Of a stretch of DNA of 64,000 nucleotides, positions 44,128 to 52,606 are shown piece by piece (position 1 is the stretch's first letter; each line of letters opens with the position of its first letter). Both the position numbers and the translations under genes were made by a program. This stretch comes from Nostoc linckia NIES-25 (GTDB lineage Bacteria; Cyanobacteriota; Cyanobacteriia; Cyanobacteriales; Nostocaceae), in assembly GCF_002368035.1 (NCBI RefSeq), contig NZ_AP018222.1:3574534-3638533 (forward strand), read 5' to 3'. The notes under the pieces are model-generated. The model saw only the letters and a list, made by a program, of their open reading frames with translations, ran no database searches and was not told where the DNA came from.

Positions 44128-45189
44128 TTAAACTACCTGCTCTACCTGTGATTTTGCCAATTCGCTAGGTGCGATCGCTCCATTTTCTGTAATGATGGCT
44201 GTAATTAATTCGGCTGGGGTGACATCAAATGCTGGGTTGTAAAAATCTACCCCCGCAGGTGTGAGTATTGTATCGCCAACTTGATATATTTCTGTAGGAT
44301 CGCGTTCTTCGATGGGAATTTTGCTACCATCTGCTAGTTCAAAATCAACGGTGGAAAGAGGTGCGGCAACAAAGAAGGGTATATTATGTGCTTTAGCAGC
44401 GATCGCTACGCTATATGTACCAATTTTATTCGCAGTGTCACCATTAGCGGCAATGCGATCGGCACCCACAACTACTGCATGAATCAAACCCTGTTTCATG
44501 CAATGTGCTGCCATGTTATCAGTAATTAATGTGACTGGAATACCTTCTTGCACGCATTCCCAAGTGGTGAGTTTTGCGCCTTGCAAACGCGGACGGGTTT
44601 CGTCAGCAAATAAACGCCCTAAACGTCCTTGTCTCCAAGCAGAACGGACAACACCCAAGGCTGTACCATAACCAGCAGTGGCTAATGCCCCGGCGTTACA
44701 GTGGGTAAGCAATGTCAGCTTTTCTGGGGTAGTAGGCAAAACTGTTAAGCCATTGTCACCGATCGCTTTACAAGTTTGCAAATCTTCAGTGTTGATTGCT
44801 TGGGCTGTTTCCAAGAGAATTTGTTTGATTTCTTCTACTGTTCCCAAGGTTTCGTAGGCAATTTTCAGCATCCGGCTAATTGCCCAAAATAAGTTTACGG
44901 CTGTGGGACGAGTAGAACGCAATAACTGGGCAACTTTATCTAAGTGTTGCAAAAATTCGTGGCGATCGCTTGTCTGAATTTCCCTTGCGCCAAGATACAT
45001 TCCGTATGCCGCAGCCACACCAATTGCAGGCGCACCCCGGACAATCATCGTTTTAATCGCCCGCGCCATATCTTCACTGCGGTGAATTTCTACGAATGTA
45101 TATTCATTCGGTAAAAGAGTTTGGTCAATTAGTGACACTGAGTCGTTGCGCCAAATGACTGGATAAACCTGGTTTGTAGAACCTGTCAT
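44128..45189 (-). CDS. mtnA: Methylthioribose-1-phosphate isomerase
   Basis: A 353-aa enzyme of the methionine salvage pathway that isomerises 5-methylthioribose-1-phosphate to the ribulose form. Motifs: MIVRGAPAIGVAAAYG, the catalytic Cys in THCNAGALATAGYGTALG, and the Asp in VGADRIAANGDTANKIGT. The first possible start at 45201 is a TTG; the ATG at 45189 (MTGSTNQVYPVIW) agrees better with the family. No other methionine salvage gene is adjacent. A low-complexity repeat lies between it and prlC. Confidence 0.94.
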   Translation of the reverse strand: MTGSTNQVYPVIWRNDSVSLIDQTLLPNEYTFVEIHRSEDMARAIKTMIVRGAPAIGVAAAYGMYLGAREIQTSDRHEFLQHLDKVAQLLRSTRPTAVNLFWAISRMLKIAYETLGTVEEIKQILLETAQAINTEDLQTCKAIGDNGLTVLPTTPEKLTLLTHCNAGALATAGYGTALGVVRSAWRQGRLGRLFADETRPRLQGAKLTTWECVQEGIPVTLITDNMAAHCMKQGLIHAVVVGADRIAANGDTANKIGTYSVAIAAKAHNIPFFVAAPLSTVDFELADGSKIPIEERDPTEIYQVGDTILTPAGVDFYNPAFDVTPAELITAIITENGAIAPSELAKSQVEQVV

Positions 45190-45310
45190 AAAATAAGGCA
45201 ATATTTTTTAAATTTGCTCAGAGAATAATAAACTTTTACAGATTGAAATCAAAGAATTCAGAATTCAGAATTCTGTTTTAATTTTATTGCGATCGGTGAA
45301 GGTAGTTAAG

Positions 45311-45390
45311 AGACTTCCAAAAAATAAATTATCCAATGTTGTGGGGTGGACTTATAGAACATACGTGTCAATTTAACGTGAAACTCTTGC
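45311..45390. repeat. Truncated MITE end (family E + B arms)
   Basis: AGACTTCCAAAAAATAAATT (45311) matches the ISAzo13-like terminus and is followed by ATACGTGTCAATTTAACGTG (about 45361), the family B arm seen in the 3329-3662 element. No matching right end was found, so it is a remnant. Confidence 0.6.
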
Positions 45391-45572
45391 TGTTATTAAC
45401 TTCTATCATTTCTTTCTGTTCTGACTTTGTGTCCTTAGCGTCCTTTGCGGTAGCCTGCGGCAAGCCGCTCCGCGTCTACGTTATCGCTCCATCTTTGACA
45501 CAACACAGAGAAAAAAAAGTCTGTAGAAGCCACCAAGGCTAGTGGTTCGTCGCATTAGTTATGAAGGCTTAT

Positions 45573-45605
45573 AGATCCCCGACTTCTTAAAGAAGTCGGG
45601 GATCT
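45573..45605. terminator. Palindromic terminator-like repeat (AGATCCCCGACTTCTT)
   Basis: A perfect 16-bp stem around a single A (AGATCCCCGACTTCTT-A-complement), 39 bp from the RTX stop codon. A near-identical copy is at 57266-57298. The RTX gene is on the minus strand and ends here, so it may act as its terminator; this repeat also occurs dispersed in cyanobacteria. Confidence 0.6.
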
Positions 45606-45643
45606 GAACACCCACAAATCAGCAAAATTAATGGGACAGACCA

Positions 45644-48600
45644 CTAGCCAATCAGACTCAAATTACTACTACTCAAAGTAATATTAGGATTTTGTAAACG
45701 GGCAAACTCAAACACTGTTCCTGCACCTAAAACATTGCCATCCTGGTTATAGAATAAGCTGCCACTACTTTGGCTAAAGACAATACGTGCATTACTAGCG
45801 TTGACGGATTGATTATCGGTAACAACTGCAAAGTCAGTTAAAGTTTGTCCCACAGTATTAGTAATCGCATTGAAAGTCGTTTTACTCAGCACAATTTGGT
45901 CTTGTCCCGCTTCAAAGTCAGTGATGGTATCAATACCTAAGCTTGTGTTAAACACACTATTACTTTGGAACAGATATTTATCACTACCAATTCCACCTGT
46001 AAGAGTATCATTACCATTACCTCCCAAGAGGGTATCATTTCCTCCTAAGCCTTGGAGTCGATCGTTTCCATCACCACCAACCAGGGTGTTATTTAGTGTA
46101 TTACCAGTAAGAGTGTCATTGCCTGTGCCACCCGTTGCATTTTCAATAACGTTATTGGCAGAAAGAATGAGGTTGAGATTGCTATTAACTATTTGCGAAG
46201 TTGTGACACCTAGATTTAAATTGACGGCAACTGTAGTACCGCCAAAGTTAATAGTATCAGTACCACCTGTTGTGGTTTCTATTATTGTGTCGGTTCCCAA
46301 GGCAGTATTCGCTACAAAAGAATAAGTATCATTTCCTGTTAACCCTTGGAGTCGGTCATTTCCACCACCACCAATTAAAGTGTTATTGAGTGTATTACCA
46401 GTGAGAGTGTCATTACCTGTGCCACCTGTTGCATTTTCAATAACGTTATTGGCAGAGAGAATCAGGTTGAGATTACTATTAACTGTTTGGGAAGTTGTGA
46501 CACCTAGATTTAGATTGACGGCAACTGTAGTACCGCTAAAGTTAATAGTGTCAGTACCCCCTGTTGTAGTTTCTATTATTGTGTCGGTTCCCAAGGCAGT
46601 ATTCGCTACAAAAGAATAAGTATCGTTTCCTGTTAAACCTTGAAGTCGGTCATTTCCACCACCACCAATTAGAGTGTTATTCAGTGTATTGCCAGTGAGA
46701 GTGTCATTACCCGTGCCACCCGTTGCATTTTCAATAACGTTGTTGGCAGAGAGAATGAGTTTGAGATTGCTATTAACCGTTTGCAATGTGGTTAAACCTA
46801 GATTTAAATTGACCGCAACTGTAGTACCGCTAAAGTTAATAGTATCAGTACCACCTGTTGTAGTTTCTATTATTGTGTCCGTTCCCAAAGCAGTATTCGC
46901 TAGGAAAGAATAAGTATCATTTCCTACGCCACCATACAAAGTATCATTTCCAGCATCACCTGAGAATCTATCATCTCCTTGTTCCCCAAATAAACGGTCA
47001 TTACCGTCACCACCAGAGAGAGTATCGTTACCTAAACCACCAAACAAATCATCATTGTATGGAGTTCCTGTAATGTTGTTATTTACAACTGCACTGTTGA
47101 AAATAAAATCACTCGCTTGTAATTGGCTGCTGCTAATACCATTGAGTTTAAGTCGATAATAATAATCGCCATCAAACACTCGATATCTGACACTAATGAT
47201 GGCGTTCCCATCGGTATCATTAGTTGTGAGCAGTAAGAGATTATTGAAGTCGCTGATATTTAGAGTTCTAACATCTATTTTGTCTTGTCCCTTTTGAAAA
47301 TCAATGACGATATCTTGCTCTTTAGCAGCGATGGAATTATCAAAGTACTCGAAAACAAATTCATCGTTTCCTGCACCACCATACAAGGTATCATTTCCTT
47401 CACCACCTAATAATCTGTCATTTCCTTGTTCGCCAAATAAACTGTCATTACCGTCACCACCAGAGAGAGTATCGTTACCTAAACCACCAAACAAATCATC
47501 ATTGTATGGAGTTCCTGTAATGTTGTTATTTACAACTGCACTGTTGAAAATAAAATCACTCGCTTGTAATTGGCTGCTGCTAATACCATTGAGTTTAAGT
47601 CGATAATAATAATCGCCATCAAACACTCGATATCTGACACTAATGATGGCGTTCCCATCGGTATCATTAGTTGTGAGCAGTAAGAGATTATTGAAGTCGC
47701 TGATATTTAGAGTTCTAACATCTATTTTGTCTTGTCCCTTTTGAAAATCAATGACGATATCTTGCTCTTTAGCAGCGATGGAATTATCAAAGTACTCGAA
47801 AACAAATTCATCGTTTCCTGCACCACCATACAAGGTATCATTTCCTTCACCACCTAATAATCTGTCATTTCCTTGTTCGCCAAATAAACTGTCATTACCG
47901 TCACCACCAGAGAGAGTATCGTTACCTAAACCACCAAACAAATCATCATTGTATGGAGTTCCTGTAATGTTGTTATTTACAACTGCACTGTTGAAAATAA
48001 AATCACTCGCTTGTAATTGGCTGCTGCTAATGCCATTGAGTTTAAGTCGATAATAATAATCGCCATCAAACACTCGATATCTGACACTAATGATGGCGTT
48101 CCCATCGGTATCATTCGTTGTGAGCAGTAAGAGATTATTGAAGTCGCTGATATTTAGAGTTCTCAGATCTATTTTGTCTTGTCCCTTCTGAAAATCAATG
48201 ACGATATCTTGCTCTTTAGCAGCGATGGAATTATCAAAGTACTCGAAAACAAATTCATCGTTTCCTGCACCACCATACAAGGTATCATTTCCTTCACCAC
48301 CTAATAATCTGTCATTTCCCTGTTCGCCAAATAAACTGTCATTACCGTCACCACCAGAGAGAGTATCGTTACCTAAACCACCAAACAAATCATCATTGTA
48401 TGGAGTTCCTGTAATGTTGTTATTTACAACTGCACTGTTGAAAATAAAATCACTCGCTTGTAATTGGCTGCTGCTAATACCATTGAGTTTAAGTCGATAA
48501 TAATAATCGCCATCAAACACTCGATATCTGACACTAATGATGGCGTTCCCATCGGTATCATTCGTTGTTAGCAGTAAGAGATTATTGAAGTCGCTGATGC

Positions 48601-48868
48601 CTAGAGTTCTCAGATCTATTTTGTCTTGTCCCTTCTGAAAATCTGTGACGATATCTTGCTCTTTGGCAGCGATGGAATTATCAAAGTACTCGAAGACAAA
48701 TTGGTCGTTCCCTGCACCGCCAGATAAGGTATCACTTCCAGCACCACCTGATAATTGATCGTTTCCACCTAGCCCAGAAAGGCTATCATTACCGTTTAAG
48801 CCTTGAATAGTATCATTTCCAGAAGTGCCGACTAGATTATCGTTATTGTTTGTTCCTAAAATAGCCAT
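45644..48868 (-). CDS. RTX-type calcium-binding repeat protein
   Basis: A 1074-aa protein dominated by RTX nonapeptides (GGxGxDxLx) that bind calcium. There is no N-terminal signal, and RTX proteins are normally exported by type I secretion using a C-terminal signal. Internal architecture: four copies of a 149-aa module (unit ends NNNITGTPYNDDLFGGLGND; contains FVFEYFDNSIAAKEQDIV and YRVFDGDYYYRLKLNG), then three of a 98-aa module (NDTYSFVANTALGTDTIIE, NVIENATGGTGNDTLTGN), then a C-terminal part. Units are almost identical at DNA level. Roles such as S-layer, adhesin or secreted enzyme partner cannot be told apart. Shadow frames on the plus strand follow the same periods and are not genes. 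Confidence 0.9.
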   Translation of the reverse strand: MAILGTNNNDNLVGTSGNDTIQGLNGNDSLSGLGGNDQLSGGAGSDTLSGGAGNDQFVFEYFDNSIAAKEQDIVTDFQKGQDKIDLRTLGISDFNNLLLLTTNDTDGNAIISVRYRVFDGDYYYRLKLNGISSSQLQASDFIFNSAVVNNNITGTPYNDDLFGGLGNDTLSGGDGNDSLFGEQGNDRLLGGEGNDTLYGGAGNDEFVFEYFDNSIAAKEQDIVIDFQKGQDKIDLRTLNISDFNNLLLLTTNDTDGNAIISVRYRVFDGDYYYRLKLNGISSSQLQASDFIFNSAVVNNNITGTPYNDDLFGGLGNDTLSGGDGNDSLFGEQGNDRLLGGEGNDTLYGGAGNDEFVFEYFDNSIAAKEQDIVIDFQKGQDKIDVRTLNISDFNNLLLLTTNDTDGNAIISVRYRVFDGDYYYRLKLNGISSSQLQASDFIFNSAVVNNNITGTPYNDDLFGGLGNDTLSGGDGNDSLFGEQGNDRLLGGEGNDTLYGGAGNDEFVFEYFDNSIAAKEQDIVIDFQKGQDKIDVRTLNISDFNNLLLLTTNDTDGNAIISVRYRVFDGDYYYRLKLNGISSSQLQASDFIFNSAVVNNNITGTPYNDDLFGGLGNDTLSGGDGNDRLFGEQGDDRFSGDAGNDTLYGGVGNDTYSFLANTALGTDTIIETTTGGTDTINFSGTTVAVNLNLGLTTLQTVNSNLKLILSANNVIENATGGTGNDTLTGNTLNNTLIGGGGNDRLQGLTGNDTYSFVANTALGTDTIIETTTGGTDTINFSGTTVAVNLNLGVTTSQTVNSNLNLILSANNVIENATGGTGNDTLTGNTLNNTLIGGGGNDRLQGLTGNDTYSFVANTALGTDTIIETTTGGTDTINFGGTTVAVNLNLGVTTSQIVNSNLNLILSANNVIENATGGTGNDTLTGNTLNNTLVGGDGNDRLQGLGGNDTLLGGNGNDTLTGGIGSDKYLFQSNSVFNTSLGIDTITDFEAGQDQIVLSKTTFNAITNTVGQTLTDFAVVTDNQSVNASNARIVFSQSSGSLFYNQDGNVLGAGTVFEFARLQNPNITLSSSNLSLIG
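46076..46930. repeat. Tandem coding repeat, about 294-bp period, 3 units
   Basis: Landmark CACCAATTAAAGTGTTATT (with variants) recurs at 46076, 46370 and 46664. Each unit encodes a 98-aa module with one RTX cluster. Confidence 0.85.
47037..48760. repeat. Tandem coding repeat, 447-bp period, about 4 units
   Basis: Landmark CCAAACAAATCATCATTG recurs near 47037, 47484, 47931 and 48378 with a 447-bp spacing. The middle units differ only at a few bases. The gene's 5'-end unit is partly divergent. Confidence 0.9.
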
Positions 48869-49429
48869 GATTTTATCCTCTTTTTTTGAGTTTTAAGATA
48901 GTGCTGGTATTTTGAAATCTGGACAAAAATTCTTATGGATTGAATATCAAAATCAAGATTGATTTAAAAAAAAATCCACGACAAAACACGGGGTTAATTT
49001 ATAGCAGCAAACAGGCAAAAAGTACCAAGCTTCAAAATCTCTTGATGCCGATGTTTAACAATCAGTTGATGTGCTAATGTTGCTGACTACTGCTACAAGT
49101 CGTTAAACCCATAAAAAATAGAGCGATCGCTTGCTCCTAAATTGATACTGGTAGTAAATTGATACTATACTAATCCTAGTAATTAACTAGATTAAGTATA
49201 CAGATAATGGAGCGATAAAAGTTAATTTAAGTAATTATTTAATATAGATGATTTTCGGTAATTAACTAAGCTTTAATAAAACATCATATTTTTCATATAA
49301 AACTTTATGTTTTCATCAGCGATGGTATGTACTAATACATTTTGTACACCAAACCGCTTGACAGGAAACAGTCTTCTGCCTCCTGCCTTCTGCCTTCTGC
49401 CTCCTGCCTCCTGCCTTCGACCAATTACT
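48869..49429. other. Intergenic AT-rich region upstream of the RTX gene
   Basis: 561 bp. It ends in a CTGCCTCCTGCCTTCTGCC low-complexity tract (49375-49415). The promoter for the RTX gene must lie here (near 48880-49200), but no clear box was recognised. Confidence 0.4.
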
Positions 49430-50953
49430 TTAACCAACTCTTCTAGCCATAGGTATTTTTCTAGCAAGGGGATTTCTTCCGAACAGCTTGATGATGGTTT
49501 CAGCAAATTCTTTATTATCGTAAAACTCATGCATTAAAGTAATAGGTTGTGAATAAAGTTTATCGCTAAAAAAGATTGATTTCCAATCTAGTTCGGTACT
49601 ATTAACAACTCCAACCTGTGCCATTACTTTGAGAAATTCATAAGCAATCAGACCTTGACCAATGGCAGATGGATGAATGCCATCTAAACTAAATAGTCCA
49701 CCTTGTCGAAGTCGCCCAGATGTGTCTGCATGGTAGTATTTGGTGTTGACTTGGGGATAGACAAAATCGAAGTATTCGGGAAAATCATACTGCACTTCTC
49801 CAGCATTTCGCTTGAAGGCAATTTCTTGTAAGGCATTAGCGAGTTCAACAATATGATACCGCGATCGCTGATAGTTACTGTTCTTACTCTTCACTACTTC
49901 TCTGATTATTTGATTGTAGCTACGAATACAGTCATCAATGTAGAGGGCATCTTGTAGCGTTAAGTATAAGGTTCCAGTTTTTCTAACTGTATCTTCTTCA
50001 AAAGGGAAATAAGTATAGTATTTGTAGTAAATTGAAGGCCTATCATCTCCAGGGACGTTAATTTCAGTAGTTGGGCCTACACCTTTTGCTAAAGGTACGA
50101 TAGTTACCAGCGGTACTGTTCCAACGAAGACATTCCAATCAGGATTGTTGTTATCCTGCATGATGGTATCAACGCGATCGAGCAATTCTTGATATTCAAC
50201 TTCAAAATCTTTGGGATGCCACAGGTTCCATTGTTCTCTTACCTCACGGAATGATTCGGGTTTTTGACTTGGGTTTGTGAGAGTTTGATTCGGGTCATTG
50301 GGAGTTTGATTAATTTCTAAACTGATGACAGTTCCAAGGGCATTGTTCGATCCTAACCAGAGAATTAAATTCTCAACTCCTTGAGTTTTGGTTGTATGAT
50401 GCTCCAACCAATCCAGTTGACTATAGTTATCATAAATAGGGTTTAAAGATGGGTTGAGAACTTTAAGTGCTGTTCGGTAGAACGCAGCATTAGGCAGACC
50501 TAAAAAATCAGGTTTGCCTTCTCCTTTTTCGTTACTAATTTCAATTTGATATTTACAAATCTGGGGTGTAATCATCCAAGAATCAGCAACATCAAAGCCT
50601 TGTATTGCTACATTATGGAAGAATTCAGTTCTTCCTGGGTAAGGCTGTTTAGCACTACCTCCCTGGCGTTCGTAGTAATCTTCAGCTTCATCTAGTACTT
50701 TCTCAAGAGTTGGCAATATGGTGACCCAATCAAAACCGTTGATATCTGAGCCATATTTTTTCTCTAAACGCCGTAAAATATTCTCAATATTGGCTGGTAG
50801 TCCCCCCATCGGCCATTCAGGATAAAGATATTCAGCACCAACTTGTAACCCCATTGATTTAGCAATCAAAGTTGAAAAGCAAAGGTCTGTCCGGGCTGCT
50901 GCCAAAGACATAAAGCCTTGAGAAATACTGTCACCAATTGTAAATAGTTTCAT
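49430..50953 (-). CDS. SGNH/GDSL-like hydrolase
   Basis: A 507-aa protein with SGNH-hydrolase motifs: block I FTIGDSISQG (Ser nucleophile), block III LWLGSNNALG (Asn) and block V LDGIHPSAIGQGLIAYE (Asp-His). The protein is longer than a basic GDSL domain (about 200-250 aa), with a large insert between blocks I and III. There is no signal peptide. Such enzymes are esterases, lipases or acetylhydrolases; no substrate can be given. The unknown membrane protein at 51055-52119 precedes it on the same strand (101 bp gap). Confidence 0.8.
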   Translation of the reverse strand: MKLFTIGDSISQGFMSLAAARTDLCFSTLIAKSMGLQVGAEYLYPEWPMGGLPANIENILRRLEKKYGSDINGFDWVTILPTLEKVLDEAEDYYERQGGSAKQPYPGRTEFFHNVAIQGFDVADSWMITPQICKYQIEISNEKGEGKPDFLGLPNAAFYRTALKVLNPSLNPIYDNYSQLDWLEHHTTKTQGVENLILWLGSNNALGTVISLEINQTPNDPNQTLTNPSQKPESFREVREQWNLWHPKDFEVEYQELLDRVDTIMQDNNNPDWNVFVGTVPLVTIVPLAKGVGPTTEINVPGDDRPSIYYKYYTYFPFEEDTVRKTGTLYLTLQDALYIDDCIRSYNQIIREVVKSKNSNYQRSRYHIVELANALQEIAFKRNAGEVQYDFPEYFDFVYPQVNTKYYHADTSGRLRQGGLFSLDGIHPSAIGQGLIAYEFLKVMAQVGVVNSTELDWKSIFFSDKLYSQPITLMHEFYDNKEFAETIIKLFGRNPLARKIPMARRVG

Positions 50954-51054
50954 AACTTTTCCTAAATTTGATAAATGTAGGTTCGCAGACTAGTTGAAAA
51001 TTTTTGTGGGCTAAGTGGAAAGGGCTGTCTGTTAAGTAATCTCAATAAATTTTT

Positions 51055-52119
51055 CTATTTTTTTATCAATAACTCTTTTAGAATATCCCAAATTTTATCT
51101 AAAAAATATGTAAGTATAGCAAGACTAATAATAAATTGAGTTTTTACCCATTGAAAGCGTCTTTCCATAAACTCACATTCTTGTCTGGTAGATTCTATCA
51201 TTTCAAAAATACCAAAATTTTTATAAGCAGCCTTGAGAAGTCTTTCAGCTTCTACCGAAATAATGGGAGGAGATACTACAAAGTTTCTCTCTAGTCTAGA
51301 GAAAGAGCTTTGCAGTTTATTAACAGCCCAAGGATTAGGATTTATTACTGATAAAGAAGAAGAAATTTTCTCACTTTTTGCAGAAATATTTTTAAAAAGT
51401 CTGCGTAAAAGAATACAAGTTTCAAAAATTTGGATTGCACGACATAAAGCTATCTCATATTGACGATCGTCAATATAACGACTATAAACAGCGAGTGCAT
51501 CTGTCCAGCGAATAAAAAGTCTCTCATAGTGGCGGCTACTAATATTATTCTGCTCTATATATTTTTTGAGTATTTCCTCCTCTTCATGTTCGTAACCGCC
51601 TGTAAATAATCTACCAAGCATTACTGCATTCTCATAACAAAATTCGGAAATATTATCTGAGTTTATTTGGATAGAAGTAAAAGCATAATGACGCTCCATC
51701 TCTTCAATATCCCAATCTGAAGATAATTGTAAAACAGAATTAATTTCTGAACATGTACTATCGTCAATATTCCAAACTTTATGTTTGCAGCCTATTGGAT
51801 CATCTACATTTCTAAATGTTAACCAGATGGAAAGAATGCCAATCCCATATTCCTTATTTACCAGAATAGAACAACCTCTGCTTATAGAGGTAGATATTGG
51901 TACTTGAAAGTAAAATCTATTAAATTGTCGAAATAAACCTTGATAAAATATCCATTGGTAGCTAGATTTATAAATAGTTTCAATGTCTGTTTTTTGATTC
52001 ATTTTCTCCAGTTTATACATAGTTGACGAGGAAATTGAATCTCCTAAGAAATCTAAATCAAAAATCGAAATAATATCCGTTCTCAAATAATTCATAAATT
52101 TATTACGCGTTAGTTTCAA
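51055..52119 (-). CDS. Hypothetical protein with C-terminal membrane segment
   Basis: 354 aa, AT-rich, with no recognised family. The N-terminal two thirds look soluble and rich in Ile, Ser and charged residues. From about 300 a helical stretch (FGIFEMIESTRQECEFMERR) leads to a hydrophobic segment (TQFIISLAILTYFLDKIWDIL) close to the C-terminus, a tail-anchor-like arrangement. It is upstream of the SGNH gene on the same strand. Composition is more AT-rich than the neighbours, hinting at transfer. Confidence 0.55.
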   Translation of the reverse strand: MKLTRNKFMNYLRTDIISIFDLDFLGDSISSSTMYKLEKMNQKTDIETIYKSSYQWIFYQGLFRQFNRFYFQVPISTSISRGCSILVNKEYGIGILSIWLTFRNVDDPIGCKHKVWNIDDSTCSEINSVLQLSSDWDIEEMERHYAFTSIQINSDNISEFCYENAVMLGRLFTGGYEHEEEEILKKYIEQNNISSRHYERLFIRWTDALAVYSRYIDDRQYEIALCRAIQIFETCILLRRLFKNISAKSEKISSSLSVINPNPWAVNKLQSSFSRLERNFVVSPPIISVEAERLLKAAYKNFGIFEMIESTRQECEFMERRFQWVKTQFIISLAILTYFLDKIWDILKELLIKK

Positions 52120-52606
52120 AAAAATACATAAATTTACTTTTAGTAATTATTAACTTCTTCCGGAAAATCTACAAAGCCTGCCATTTATAGTCGGTAGGCG
52201 GGGGAATATAAATATTTACACTGTTAGTAATGGTTAATTATTCTACTAAAAATTCAATATATTCTTGGTTCTTTAGAAAATCTCAAGAATTTTGAAATTT
52301 TCAGTAAGTCCAATTATGAACTGTTTAGTTACAATCTTCAAAATTTAAGCTTCTAGGTGACATTACTCGTGGCGGTAGCGATGTTCGTATTGCCCCTATT
52401 TTGTTTCAGATTTTAATCTTTTCCTATGTCGAAGATTTTCAACAAGTCCGCAAATATGAGGAAAATTTTTCACTTAGTCTGCGACAATAAAAGCCAAAAG
52501 CCCGATGATTCTGTAGGAAATTTTCATTAAGTCTGGCAACCGACAATAAAGCGATCGCCCACACCTGAGTCACAAGTGCGGGCGATTCGTGATTATGAAG
52601 AATTAG
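52120..52606. other. Intergenic region with repeats and a terminator-like stem
   Basis: 487 bp. It has two related blocks ending ...CGACAATAAA (about 52460-52550), the first preceded by ATTTTTCACTTAGTCTG and the second by ATTTTCATTAAGTCTGG. No gene is seen. Confidence 0.45.
52554..52590 (-). terminator. Putative terminator of dxs
   Basis: On the minus strand ATCGCCCGCACTTG can pair with CAGGTGTGGGCGAT, followed by CGCTTTATT. It lies 17 bp past the dxs stop codon and contains a HIP1 half at its base. Confidence 0.5.

Noticed and set aside
46380..48500. Plus-strand ORFs in the RTX gene
   Set aside because: They recur at the 294- and 447-bp repeat periods and are shadows of the minus-strand repeats.
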